DNA from: Rhodococcus koreensis
GTDB lineage: Bacteria > Actinomycetota > Actinomycetes > Mycobacteriales > Mycobacteriaceae
Assembly: GCF_900105905.1 (NCBI RefSeq)
Contig: NZ_FNSV01000005.1
Span: 7,440,001-7,504,000 of the forward strand
DNA: 64,000 nt
Direction of reading: 5' to 3'
Below the pieces are notes generated by a model. It was not told the DNA's origin, ran no database searches, and was given only the letters and a program-made list of their open reading frames with translations. The position numbers were made by a program, and so were the translations under genes. This document shows, one piece after another, positions 52,497-61,431 of the stretch. How positions within the stretch are numbered: position 1 is the stretch's first letter; the number at the start of each line of letters is the position of its first letter.

Positions 52497-53462
52497 TCAG
52501 AGGTCGATGGCGAGACGCGTACTCAGTGCACGCGAGACGCAGATCATCATCGTCTTGCCGGCCTCGCGTTCACGCTCGTCGAGAACGGAATCCCGATGGT
52601 CCGGGACGCCGTCCAGAACCGCGACCTCACACGAGGCACACGTACCCTCCATGCACGACGAGAGGACCGGAACACCCGACTGTTCGACGGCGTCGAGAAT
52701 GCTCTGACCGGGATTCACGGTAATTGTCTTCCCACTCTGCACCAGTTCTACTTCGAACGCAGTCTCGGCTGCATGCTCGTCGATGGCTCGCGGGGAGAAG
52801 CGTTCCACACACAGAGAATCCGAAGGCCAGGTCGGTCGGCACCGGTCCTCGACCGCGGCGAGAAGCGGTTCAGGTCCACAACAGTAGACCAAGGTCTCGG
52901 GATCGGGATCTGCCAGTACTGAACCGAGATCGATGAACCCGACCTCGTCCTGCGGATAGAGATGAACGCCGGCGTGGTCGAATTCCAACAGCTGATCGAC
53001 GAAAGCCATCGACTGGCGCGAGCGGCCACCGTAGTGAATCGCCCATCGGGCACCCGATTTCGCCGCAGCGGACATCATCGGCAGCATCGGGGTGATACCG
53101 ATCCCGCCCGCAATGAAGAGGTAGCTACGTGACGGCCGGAGTGGGAACAGGTTGCGTGGCCCCCGTGCCGTCACGAACGACTTCTCCTGCAGTTCATCAT
53201 GAATTCGTTGCGATCCGCCCCGGCCCGAGACGTCCCGCAGCACCGCGATCTTCCAACAGCCACGGTCGGCGGGATCTCCGCACAGCGAATACTGGCGAAC
53301 CATAGACTCCGGCAGGATCAACTCGATATGCGACCCCGGATCCCACGCCGGAAGATCCGATCCGTCTTCGTTTCGTAACTCGAGTTGGATGATGTCATCG
53401 GTGAGGACCGTCCGTTGTTCGACCACGAGTCTCACTTCGGTTCCGTTGAACGAATTGCGCAC
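52497..53462 (-). CDS. Phthalate-dioxygenase-reductase-type flavoprotein (FMN, NAD, 2Fe-2S)
   Basis: 321 residues with three domains in order: flavin (RQYSLCG at 56-62), NAD (GGIGITPML at 119-127; VYCCGPEPLL at 193-202) and a C-terminal plant-type 2Fe-2S domain with Cys270, Cys275, Cys278 and Cys308. The same layout occurs in VanB and PDR, and fused to P450 in CYP116B enzymes. It should pass electrons from NAD(P)H to the neighbouring ferredoxin or directly to the P450. Confidence 0.9.
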   Translation of the reverse strand: MRNSFNGTEVRLVVEQRTVLTDDIIQLELRNEDGSDLPAWDPGSHIELILPESMVRQYSLCGDPADRGCWKIAVLRDVSGRGGSQRIHDELQEKSFVTARGPRNLFPLRPSRSYLFIAGGIGITPMLPMMSAAAKSGARWAIHYGGRSRQSMAFVDQLLEFDHAGVHLYPQDEVGFIDLGSVLADPDPETLVYCCGPEPLLAAVEDRCRPTWPSDSLCVERFSPRAIDEHAAETAFEVELVQSGKTITVNPGQSILDAVEQSGVPVLSSCMEGTCASCEVAVLDGVPDHRDSVLDEREREAGKTMMICVSRALSTRLAIDL

Positions 53463-53501
53463 TGTGAAGCCTGCTTTCCACCCATCGATCGGGCACCGTG
53501 A

Positions 53502-53702
53502 TCAATCCGTGTGCACCACAATGGCTCCGGATGGACAGATACGTTCCGATTCGATCACCCCCTCTTGCTCGCCGGGGAGGACGTTCTCCCGAAGAACGAA
53601 CACCAGACCGTCGTCGTCGTTCTGATCGAAGATGCCCGGCTCACGCCCGACGCAGAGTCCCGCCGCAATACACTTCGTGTTGTCTACCGACACCCGAATC
53701 AC
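53502..53702 (-). CDS. 3Fe-4S-type P450 ferredoxin
   Basis: 66 residues. Cluster ligands Cys11 and Cys17 (CIAAGLC; the second position of a 4Fe-4S site is Ala/Gly, which favours a 3Fe-4S cluster) and Cys56 in RICPSGAI. The acidic middle (DQNDDDG) is typical for docking to a P450. 39 nt upstream of the reductase start and downstream of the P450, so P450-ferredoxin-reductase are one transcript. Confidence 0.92.
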   Translation of the reverse strand: MIRVSVDNTKCIAAGLCVGREPGIFDQNDDDGLVFVLRENVLPGEQEGVIESERICPSGAIVVHTD

Positions 53703-53785
53703 AACCGCTCCTTGCCATCGAACTTCCTCACGGGCTCACCCGGCAGGTGAAACCCGCACCATGAGTTGTCTGTGTGGTTCGCTCG

Positions 53786-54988
53786 CTACCAGGTAACCGG
53801 GAATTCGTGGACCCCATAGAACGCTGAATCATCCTTGAATCTGAGCTGTTCGATCGGCTGTGCCGACCGGAGACTGGGAATGACGTCGAACACGGCCTCG
53901 ATCACAACTTCGAGTTCCATACGCGCGAGAGCCTGCCCGAGGCACTGATGAACGCCGTACCCGAAGGCCATGTGCTGGCGGGCTTCCGGCCGGCCGACAT
54001 CGAGTACCTCCGGATTCGGGAAGATGGACTCGTCCCAGTTCGCCGCGGACACCGCCGCAATGAAGCCGTCGCCCGCCGGAATCGTTCGACCGCCGACCTC
54101 GATGTCTTCGAGCGCCAGGCGCATCGCATTGCTGTGCGTGACCGACGTGACGCGGAGAAGTTCCTCGATGGCGTTGGTGACGGTGACCTCGCCGGAGGTG
54201 ATTCGCGCCAGCTGGTCTGGATTCTCGAGTAGCGCCATCGTTCCCAGGGTGATCACGTTGGCGGTGGTTTCATGGCCGCCGAGGAGGAGAAGATTCGCGT
54301 CCATCAACGCATCTTCGCGGGTCAGATCACCGTTGGTCACATGGTCCGCCAAGAAGGTCATGACGTCGTCGCGGGGGTCGACACTGCGCGCGTCGAGCAG
54401 TCCGCCGAGGTAGTCGAGCAGTTCGTCGGTGGCCTCCGTGATTTCGGTGGGGGTGGCTGTGCGTGAGATCCGTATCGCACTCTTCTCCTGGAAGAATTCG
54501 TGATCCTGATAGGGGACGCCGAGTAGTTCGCATGCGACTGTCGACGGCACGACCAGGGAGAACTCGGTGAAGAAGTCGACAGGCGGAGTCTTGGTGACCA
54601 GGTTCTCCAGGAGTTCCCGTACCAACTTCGTCACAGTCGGCCGCAATGCCTCGATCCGATGAACGGTAAAGAAGGGGATCAGTAGTCGGCGCCGTCGGCT
54701 GTGCTCTGGTCCGTCCATCCGTTGGAGGGATTCGTCCTGCATCTTGGCTGCCTGATCGGACGCGGACAGGAAGGGAAAGTTGGGTCTTCTCGTCTGCGAA
54801 CTGATCGAGGATGACCGCAGGATCGAACGGATGTCGTCGTAGCGCGTCAATAACCAGGCCGAACGGCCATCCCAAAGGTTCACCTGCGCAACCGGTTGAG
54901 TATCTCGCAGTTCGCGGTACTCGGCAGGTGCGGAGAACGGGCAAGTCCTGCGCATAGGGAATTCGGGAGTGGGAACAGGTGACGCCAT
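53786..54988 (-). CDS. Cytochrome P450 monooxygenase
   Basis: 400 residues, soluble bacterial class. Heme ligand Cys349 in FGYGVHQCLGQALAR; I-helix GGHETT (237-242), where the usual Ala/Gly-Gly-X-Asp/Glu-Thr is kept; ExxR at Glu276-Arg279; MDGPEHSRRRR in the C-helix. Hydroxylates an unknown substrate; SDR genes nearby could process the alcohol. First gene of its operon. Confidence 0.95.
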   Translation of the reverse strand: MASPVPTPEFPMRRTCPFSAPAEYRELRDTQPVAQVNLWDGRSAWLLTRYDDIRSILRSSSISSQTRRPNFPFLSASDQAAKMQDESLQRMDGPEHSRRRRLLIPFFTVHRIEALRPTVTKLVRELLENLVTKTPPVDFFTEFSLVVPSTVACELLGVPYQDHEFFQEKSAIRISRTATPTEITEATDELLDYLGGLLDARSVDPRDDVMTFLADHVTNGDLTREDALMDANLLLLGGHETTANVITLGTMALLENPDQLARITSGEVTVTNAIEELLRVTSVTHSNAMRLALEDIEVGGRTIPAGDGFIAAVSAANWDESIFPNPEVLDVGRPEARQHMAFGYGVHQCLGQALARMELEVVIEAVFDVIPSLRSAQPIEQLRFKDDSAFYGVHEFPVTW

Positions 54989-55002
54989 AGGTTACCTCCA
55001 CA

Positions 55003-55199
55003 CATCAAGGGATTTGTGACGACGGTCTCACTGATCCTGGTGTCGGCGCACGGCAGCGTCAAGGAACTTCTCCGGCTCAGCGGCTATCGCCGCGATAGCC
55101 GTTTCTTGCTTGTGTTGCGGTGGTGGGAACCGTTGCTGCCCAGGTGATCCTGTTCGATCAGATCCGGTGCAACGCTTCCGGTACGCGCGGGCGTCCGGG
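55003..55199. promoter_or_regulatory. P450 promoter region and desaturase downstream region
   Basis: About 200 bp upstream of the P450 start. CGGCTATCGCCGCGATAGCCG near 55079-55099 contains the inverted repeat GGCTATCG / CGATAGCC (loop CCG), a likely operator or the terminator of the desaturase gene to its right. Confidence 0.45.
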
Positions 55200-56420
55200 T
55201 CAGTTGCGGATCATCGCCAGCGCCGTGCGCAGCCCGCGCCGCTTACCGGTCGCAGGGTCGACCCCGAACACTTCCTTCATCCCACCCCGGATGCGGAAGC
55301 GCAGTTCCGACGCCGTCTCCGGTGCGTCGTCCGCGGACGCCGACAGGAAGCGGTTCGGCAGGGCGAGTTTGAAGATGGTGCGCAGGGTGAGTCCGTACTG
55401 GTGGGGGAGGGAACCCGTCGTGTACGGGAGGTCGTACTTGTCGCACAGTGCCCGCATTTTCACGCCGATCTCGGCGTAGCGGTTGCTGGGGAGATCCGGG
55501 AACGCGTGGTGCTCGATCTGGTAGCAGAGATTGCCGCTCATGAACGCGAGCACCGGGCCCGCGTGGAAGTTCGCCGAGCCCAGCATCTGGCGCAGATACC
55601 ACTCGGCCTTCGTCTCCTGGTCGAACTCCTCCTCGGTGAACTTCTCGGCACCGTCCGGGAAGTGGCCGCAGAAGATGACACCGTAGGCCCACAGGTTCCG
55701 GATCACGTTGGCCGTGATGTTCGCCGTGAGGGTGCTCTTCCACGCCGGGCCGGTCAGCGCCGGGAACACCACGTAGTCCTTGCCGACCTGCCGCGCGATC
55801 TTCCGTCCCACCTCCTTCGCGTTGCGTAGGGTTTCGGCGCGGTCGTAGTCGCCGCGCCGGATACTCTCCACGTCCAGGTGGTGCAGCGCGACACCCCACT
55901 CGAACAGCAACGCCAGCAGCACGTTGTAGAACGGCTGCGCCAGGTACACCGGCGACCACTTCTGGTCGCGGGTCATCCGCAGAATCCCGTAGCCGACGTC
56001 GCTGTCGAGTCCCACGATATTGGTGAACTTGTGGTGCACGTAGTTGTGGGAGTGCTTCCACCCCGAGGACGGGCACGTGTTGTCCCACTCCCAATTCGAC
56101 GAGTGGATCTCGGGGTCGTTCATCCAATCCCATTGGCCGTGAATGACATTGTGGCCGAGTTCCATGTTCTCGATGATCTTCGCCGCACCCATCAGGGCGG
56201 TACCCAGGAGCCACGCCGGTCTCTTCCGGCTGCCGAACAGGACGACCCTGCCCGCAATCGCCAGCGACCGCTGCAGCTTGATCGCCCGATCGATGTACCG
56301 CGCGTCGCGGGCGCCGCGGGACTCCTCGATGTCGGCGCGGATCGCATCGAGTTCCGCGCCCAGCGCCTCCACGTCCGCCTCGGTGAGGTGGCTGTACTCC
56401 TTGATATCTGTAATGGCCAT
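55200..56420 (-). CDS. Membrane fatty-acid desaturase (DesA3-like)
   Basis: 406 residues. Three His boxes of acyl desaturases: HNVIHGQWDW, HSHNYVHHKF and QIEHHAFPDLP; hydrophobic segments between them. The last box (QxxHH) is typical of front-end or linoleoyl-CoA-type desaturases, as in mycobacterial DesA3. Introduces a double bond in membrane acyl chains using O2 and an electron donor, which is not encoded next door. ATG at 56420 (MAITDIKEYS) is chosen; an upstream ATG at 56453 is possible. Confidence 0.9.
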   Translation of the reverse strand: MAITDIKEYSHLTEADVEALGAELDAIRADIEESRGARDARYIDRAIKLQRSLAIAGRVVLFGSRKRPAWLLGTALMGAAKIIENMELGHNVIHGQWDWMNDPEIHSSNWEWDNTCPSSGWKHSHNYVHHKFTNIVGLDSDVGYGILRMTRDQKWSPVYLAQPFYNVLLALLFEWGVALHHLDVESIRRGDYDRAETLRNAKEVGRKIARQVGKDYVVFPALTGPAWKSTLTANITANVIRNLWAYGVIFCGHFPDGAEKFTEEEFDQETKAEWYLRQMLGSANFHAGPVLAFMSGNLCYQIEHHAFPDLPSNRYAEIGVKMRALCDKYDLPYTTGSLPHQYGLTLRTIFKLALPNRFLSASADDAPETASELRFRIRGGMKEVFGVDPATGKRRGLRTALAMIRN

Positions 56421-56597
56421 CTCGTCTCGGTACCCGGTTCGTGCCATTCCCAATCTGCGTATCCGCTCAACCGATGCACAACCGTGTCGTGGTCATGCGT
56501 CCGTGTGAGGGTGGTCCGCTATTCTCTCCACGGTCGCCGAGCATTCGGTGGCCCGGGTCCAGGGGTGGACCTCGATGCAGATAACAGGGGGAAGTCG

Positions 56598-57017
56598 ATG
56601 TCAGAGGGCGATATGACGTGGCCGGACAGTGTCATCGGTTCACTGGACGGGACCGGTGTGCCGCGACCTCCGCTGGCGAGCGTCCCAGGATTGCCGCCGG
56701 TGCTCGGCGGACCGGACGTCACGGTGGTCAAGGTCGACCCCGACATGCTCCGTGCGATGTCCGGTTCGCTCGGCGCCATCGCCCGTGAGGTCGAGGCGCT
56801 GGGCGACCGGCGGAGCTTCGTCGACGCGGGCCGGGCCGTCGAGGGGTCCGACACCGCCGCCGCGTGCCGGGACGCCGGCGCCATTCTCGCGTCCGCGCTC
56901 GGAGTCGCAGCCAGCCGCATCGACGAGATGGCGTTCATCGCGGGTGACGGGGCCGAGAACTACGACGTCACCGACACGGCGTTCGCTTCGCAGCTGTCGG
57001 CGATGGGGGAGATGTGA
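56598..57017 (+). CDS. EspC-like type VII secretion-associated protein
   Basis: 139 residues starting after GGGGGAAG. A Pro-rich N-terminal segment (SLDGTGVPRPPLASVPGLPP) leads into a helical hairpin-type domain (VDPDMLRAMSGSLGAIAREV ... AAACRDAGAILASALGVAASRI) as in EspC/DUF2580 proteins, and the C-terminus carries the type VII signal YxxxD (Tyr122-Asp126, YDVTD). Predicted small helical partner or secreted substrate of an ESX-type system. GTGA overlap with the next gene means coupled translation. No ESX core genes in this window. Confidence 0.75.
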   Translation: MSEGDMTWPDSVIGSLDGTGVPRPPLASVPGLPPVLGGPDVTVVKVDPDMLRAMSGSLGAIAREVEALGDRRSFVDAGRAVEGSDTAAACRDAGAILASALGVAASRIDEMAFIAGDGAENYDVTDTAFASQLSAMGEM

Positions 57018-59365
57018 TTCCGCCGAGGTCGCAACTGCACGTCTGGAACCCGCAGGACCTGAGGTCAGCGGGCGAGGAAATCGGTCGGACCGCCGAAGAC
57101 ACGCGAAGCCGGGCCGAGGACGTCTATCGGGTCGTCGCGGATCTTGGCCTCCACGACGACTGGCGCGGTCCGTCGCAGGCGGCCGCCGAGCAGCGGGCGA
57201 ACACCGAGCGGACGGAATTCCGTCGGCTCGCAGACGATCTGGAGGATCTGTCGACCGCCCTGGTGGGCGGGGCCGATCGCCTCGGTCATGCACGGGACTA
57301 CGTCGCCGCCGTGATCGACAAGGCGGCGACCGACGGATGCACCGTCTCCGACGACTGGCAGATCGTCAGTCGGCCGAAGACGATGAGTGACGCCGAAGCC
57401 GCCGAGCACGCCGACCTGACGGAATACTGGCGCAGCCAGCTCGATGGGGCCCTGACGGAACTCGACAATGCCGATCGGGACATGGCGGCGGCGATCCGGG
57501 ACGCCCTCGGGGCCGTCGCGGCGAGCGCCCCCGCGTCGGCGGGCCTGTCGGGGCACGAGGGCACCGAGTTGGGCGAGCAGGTCGCGCGAGGCGGTTCCGA
57601 CATTCCGCAGGACGTCCGTGACCGCGTTGCGCGGGAGATCGCGGCCGCCGGGCTCACCCCCGCGCAAGTGAAGACGCTGGCCGACGGCGGCAAGGTCACC
57701 GACATTCCGCAGGGAACTATGGATTTCCTCCAGCAGTTCTACACCGCAGCCGGCAAGGACGGCTTCCTCGCACTCTCAGAGCAGTACAGCGAGAACGGTC
57801 GCACGGAGGCCGCGAGCGCGCTGTCCAACGGCCTCGCCGTCGTGTCGAACTACAACGTCGGCAGTGCAGCCGGTGACGTCGGCGGACAGAGTCACATCCC
57901 GGAAAGTCTTCGTGGGCTGTTCGAGGGGCCGGTGACGTCGACCGGCAACCTCACGAAGGGCGCGCACGATGCCCCGCAGCAGTCGATGGTCGTCAACAAC
58001 GGCCACGACCTGGCACGATTCACCAAGGCGTTCGGACTCGCGGACCCCGCCGTCCAGCAGGGCAGTGAGCTGAGCGAGAATCTTCTCTCCCGTGCCGGCG
58101 AGATCGCGTCGGCCACCAACGACAAGAGTCTGCTGATCGGCGACTCCTTCGACCACAACGTGCTGGGCCGCGACGGCGTCGACACACTCCTGCAGGACAT
58201 GATCGGGGTCGGTGGCCGCGATCACGTCGCCGTCCACAACATCCTGTCCGGTGAAGGCATGCCGACCAGTTACAACCGCGACGACGTCGTCATGCCTCTG
58301 CTCCAGCGCGATTGGGCCGAGGGCGGCGAACAGAACGTCGCCGGGATGTTCGACTGGATCGCCGGCGACGCCAGACCCTCCGATCCGTCGGACCCCGGAG
58401 AGATGTTCCGGTCGCAACAAGCCGGCGAATCGGCCTTCGGGCTTGCACAGATCCTCGCGGCCAAAGACGCCGAACTCCTCGACATCCCCGGGATGAAATG
58501 CCAGGCCATCGGCGAGGTGAACCCCGAAATCACGCAGGCTTTGGGCACATCACTCGCACCCTACATCGGCAATATGGTGGGGGTGCCCGAGTCCTTTACC
58601 GGAACCAATGCCTTCAGCGGCGAATCGGGACATGCGCACTTGCGGCTGGAGGAAGTGCCGCGAATCTTCTCTGTGATCGACTCCAACGCCGACGCGGCGG
58701 GCTACTTCAACGCTCAGGCCTTGGGAGTGTCGGCGCAACTGGAACAGGCATGGGCTGTCGACGGCCAGACGCATCAGAATCCCCACTACCAGTACGGGGG
58801 ATGGGCGGGCAATCTTCAGGGCGTGGTGGACAAGGGATTCGATCTCGAGTTCGCCGACCGGCTCGGCGACGAAACCTCCCAGAACGCAGCCGGTTTCGAG
58901 AGCAAGGGGGTTGCCTACGACACGATCAGGACAGTTATCAGCAAGGGCGTCGAATTCATTCCCGTCGCAGGCCCTCTGATTTCGAGCGGAATCGATCTCG
59001 CCGACCCGACGTTCAAGAGCGCGGTCATGGGCTCCATACCGGACAGCACACTTCAGGCGAACACTGACTTCGCCGACAACGCCTTGCTGGCAAATCAGTA
59101 CTACCAGATTGCGTTGGGTTTGCAGGCGGCGAACGGTGGGGCCCTGGAACCGTACGAGGGGCTCGATCTGTTTCGCGATGGCGAGAATGGCCCACTGCTT
59201 TCATACGACGAGATTGGCGCTGAAAATCCTTACCAGAGACTCCCTCTGCTGCAGTCCGGCTTGGTCGGATACATGACGGACTCGGGCATCACGGGACTGG
59301 GCAATTTCATTGACGCATTGAACGCGGGCCGTGATCAGGTGAAGGACTTGAGGTACGGGCAGTGA
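57014..59365 (+). CDS. Large WxG-motif, helix-rich type VII effector-like protein
   Basis: 783 residues from GTG. N-terminal ~110 residues look like a WXG100-type helical hairpin with Trp50-Arg-Gly52 (DDWRGPSQAAAEQ). Residues about 190-720 form a large, mostly helical body with MDFLQQFYTAAGKDGFLAL, VVNNGHDLARFTKAF and VGGRDHVAVHN; this recalls long mycobacterial/rhodococcal proteins annotated as having TPR-like repeat regions, but I recognise no catalytic motif. VISKGVEFIPVAGPLISSGI (about 660) is hydrophobic and could be a membrane-interacting helix. Sandwiched between an EspC-like gene and a lipoprotein gene, with GTGA overlap on both sides. Function unknown. Confidence 0.7.
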   Translation: MIPPRSQLHVWNPQDLRSAGEEIGRTAEDTRSRAEDVYRVVADLGLHDDWRGPSQAAAEQRANTERTEFRRLADDLEDLSTALVGGADRLGHARDYVAAVIDKAATDGCTVSDDWQIVSRPKTMSDAEAAEHADLTEYWRSQLDGALTELDNADRDMAAAIRDALGAVAASAPASAGLSGHEGTELGEQVARGGSDIPQDVRDRVAREIAAAGLTPAQVKTLADGGKVTDIPQGTMDFLQQFYTAAGKDGFLALSEQYSENGRTEAASALSNGLAVVSNYNVGSAAGDVGGQSHIPESLRGLFEGPVTSTGNLTKGAHDAPQQSMVVNNGHDLARFTKAFGLADPAVQQGSELSENLLSRAGEIASATNDKSLLIGDSFDHNVLGRDGVDTLLQDMIGVGGRDHVAVHNILSGEGMPTSYNRDDVVMPLLQRDWAEGGEQNVAGMFDWIAGDARPSDPSDPGEMFRSQQAGESAFGLAQILAAKDAELLDIPGMKCQAIGEVNPEITQALGTSLAPYIGNMVGVPESFTGTNAFSGESGHAHLRLEEVPRIFSVIDSNADAAGYFNAQALGVSAQLEQAWAVDGQTHQNPHYQYGGWAGNLQGVVDKGFDLEFADRLGDETSQNAAGFESKGVAYDTIRTVISKGVEFIPVAGPLISSGIDLADPTFKSAVMGSIPDSTLQANTDFADNALLANQYYQIALGLQAANGGALEPYEGLDLFRDGENGPLLSYDEIGAENPYQRLPLLQSGLVGYMTDSGITGLGNFIDALNAGRDQVKDLRYGQ

Positions 59366-60105
59366 GGCGGCTGGGCATCCATACGATCGCTGCAATTCTC
59401 TTGTTGTCGGCGTGCGGATCCGAGCCGACACGAGAACCAGTCGTGTCGCCGGCAGTTGACTCTGCTACGTATTCCATTCCCGACAACATCGACTACAACT
59501 ACCGTTGGTCGGCGGATCCCGGCATCGACTTGTTCACCCCCGCGGCGACAGTTGTCAGGGCGTACGTGGAGTCGTACTACCTGACAGTCAGGGCCCTAAC
59601 CTCGGGCGCGGGATATCCGGGGTTCTCGAAAGCTGTGGACGAGAGTCTCCGGACCGACTACGGCAACCCCCACGATCTGGCGAGGCGAAACTTTGTCGGT
59701 ACGCAGTTTCAACATCTGCTTTGGATGACACCGACCGAACACGGTTGGTTTGCGACCGTGTGCACAGGCGACTACTCGGTGATGCGCGAGGGCGGCGACG
59801 GAAGATTCTTCAACGTCGGAACGACAAATATCGTGGCGGAAACGGTGGAGATTTCGATGAAAGACTCGAGCACCGGCATCCAATCGGCGAAAGGTCCTGA
59901 ACGTGCTCCGATCGCCGATGTATTCGGCGAGGCGAGAGTAGTTGACCACGTAAAGAGCGCACGAAATCAAGATGCGTTCCTCGAATGCCGGAACCGGATG
60001 CCGGACGGGCCGTCGAATCGGCCCACGAAGTGGGACCTCCCGCACGACGCCCCATACCCGACGCTTGCTCCGTATCCGGGCTGGCCGCGGTACGACGAGA
60101 ACTGA
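59362..60105 (+). CDS. Lipoprotein, third gene of the type VII-like operon
   Basis: 247 residues from GTG overlapping the previous stop. Short signal (MRRLGIHTIAAILLLSACGS) with lipobox LSAC. The mature protein has a conserved-looking DYNYRWSADPGIDLFTPAATV and ends with Pro-rich PYPTLAPYPGWPRYDEN. No family recognised. Strict coupling to the WxG-type gene suggests it works with that protein on the outside of the membrane, perhaps as receptor, chaperone or immunity factor (inference). Confidence 0.7.
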   Translation: MRRLGIHTIAAILLLSACGSEPTREPVVSPAVDSATYSIPDNIDYNYRWSADPGIDLFTPAATVVRAYVESYYLTVRALTSGAGYPGFSKAVDESLRTDYGNPHDLARRNFVGTQFQHLLWMTPTEHGWFATVCTGDYSVMREGGDGRFFNVGTTNIVAETVEISMKDSSTGIQSAKGPERAPIADVFGEARVVDHVKSARNQDAFLECRNRMPDGPSNRPTKWDLPHDAPYPTLAPYPGWPRYDEN

Positions 60106-60202
60106 CGATCGTCTTCTGCGGCCGGCGGCAGGGCGCTGTCGCTGCAGCCGTCGTGCGGTCATATCCTCGACGGAGTCTCCGTGTTCGTGGAGGCGCGAGC
60201 GA

Positions 60203-60682
60203 ATGATCGGACGGTTTGTGGTGGACAGCAAATGTGACGTCGTCTATGCGGACGACCTCGGGGTCGGCGAGAGGTTCGAGCTGGGCTCGTACACGGTGAC
60301 CGAGGAGGAGGTGCTCGAGTTCGCGGGGCAGTGGGATCCGCAGTCGTTCCACATCGACCGTGAATCCGCAGACGAGGGCTATTTCGGTGGGCTCATCGCG
60401 AGTGGTATCCACACGATTGCGGTGTGTCAGCGACTGTCGGCGACCACTCTCTACGCCCGCTGGAGCGTCATCGCAGGGAGCCGGATGCGCGACGTCAACT
60501 TCCTCCGGCCGGTGCGGCCGGGTGACGTGCTGACCGGGAACCTGCTGATCGAGGACGTGAAGCAGGACGGTCGGGGGCGGGCGTTGGTGACCGTAGCGAC
60601 TGAGATTCTCAACGGGTCAGGCAAGCAGGTGCTGACGTCGGTGACCGAGATGTACGTGCGCTGCCGCCCAGAAACCGACTGA
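60203..60682 (+). CDS. MaoC-like (hot-dog fold) dehydratase family protein
   Basis: 159 residues. FAGQWDPQSFHIDRESADEGYFGGLIASGIHT is the MaoC/R-hydratase motif region, with the Asp-His-type dyad in WDPQSFHID and a C-terminal RPVRPGDVLTG. Hydrates enoyl-CoA or a related thioester. ATG at 60203 follows GGAGG; a GTG at 60218 is an alternative. Not coupled to the preceding operon (98-nt gap). Confidence 0.85.
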   Translation: MIGRFVVDSKCDVVYADDLGVGERFELGSYTVTEEEVLEFAGQWDPQSFHIDRESADEGYFGGLIASGIHTIAVCQRLSATTLYARWSVIAGSRMRDVNFLRPVRPGDVLTGNLLIEDVKQDGRGRALVTVATEILNGSGKQVLTSVTEMYVRCRPETD

Positions 60683-60779
60683 TCGTCGAATTTTCTGGAC
60701 GAAACACCCTCGTCGAGGATTGTTTTTCGGGTTTCTGGGTATCGCAGCCTGGGAGGCCATGAAACCAACGGAGGCAATC

Positions 60780-61103
60780 ATGAGAATGGGTAGGAAGGTC
60801 GCCGCGGTGGCAGTGTTCGCGGCTTCGATCGGATTGGGAGCGTCCGGTGTCGCCTGGGGCGGCAGTCTCGACTCGGCGGTGCCGGTGCGCAGGCCGGATG
60901 TCATTCAGCCGATGCCGCCCGGGTTCCCGCAGAATGGTCCGATCGGGTGCGACGACTGGGCAGAACCGTACGAGAACAACGTCCCGGCGTGGGGCACCGA
61001 TCCGTACAACCAATTCGACAACTGGTGCGACGGCCCCGACGACGGTCTTTCCGCGCAGCAGCCGCCGGTCAACGACGATCAAGGCCGGACGGTCAATCCC
61101 TGA
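60780..61103 (+). CDS. Small secreted protein, unknown function
   Basis: 107 residues; MRMGRKVAAVAVFAASIGLG with cleavage near GVAWGG gives a signal peptide; the start at 60780 has CGGAGG upstream. The mature ~80 residues are rich in Pro, Asp, Asn and Trp, with two cysteines (IGCDDW, NWCDGPDDG) that may form one disulfide. No domain recognised. Small exported proteins of this kind are common in Rhodococcus and Mycobacterium. Confidence 0.65.
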   Translation: MRMGRKVAAVAVFAASIGLGASGVAWGGSLDSAVPVRRPDVIQPMPPGFPQNGPIGCDDWAEPYENNVPAWGTDPYNQFDNWCDGPDDGLSAQQPPVNDDQGRTVNP

Positions 61104-61389
61104 TTCGGCGGTGATCATTCACACGAGGCAGTGGGCCGTCGTGTAGCTCGGTCGTGAACTGAGATCGACCGCCCGTCAAAGTGTCAGCCACGAAATTCGC
61201 TTTTCGAGGGTTGTGTACGTTGTTCATGGGCACAGACCGTTGTCGGCGTCATTCGCCTATGGGAGGCAGTGCGCATCTGCCTTCCGGCGTTCAATAGGAC
61301 AGTTGGTACGACGGACCGCCGCAACCGGCCATGTACAGCGGTGACGAGGGCGGGGGCGACTCACCGAACGAGCCGTAACCGATCGATCC
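61104..61389. other. Intergenic stretch without a recognised gene
   Basis: About 286 bp between the small secreted protein and the hairpin that ends the VOC gene. Short frames here have no homology I can recall and a shadow-like composition. A promoter could lie near 61200-61230 (A/T-rich patch), but nothing convincing follows it. Confidence 0.4.
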
Positions 61390-61431
61390 GAATCAGCGCG
61401 TCCGGGAACCTCGTTCCGGGCGCGCTGATTC
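61390..61431. terminator. long hairpin overlapping the VOC gene stop
   Basis: GAATCAGCGCGTCCGGGAAC (61390-61409) pairs with GTTCCGGGCGCGCTGATTC (61413-61431) with a short loop and one bulge. The TGA stop of the minus-strand gene (61430-61432) overlaps its end. Confidence 0.75.
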
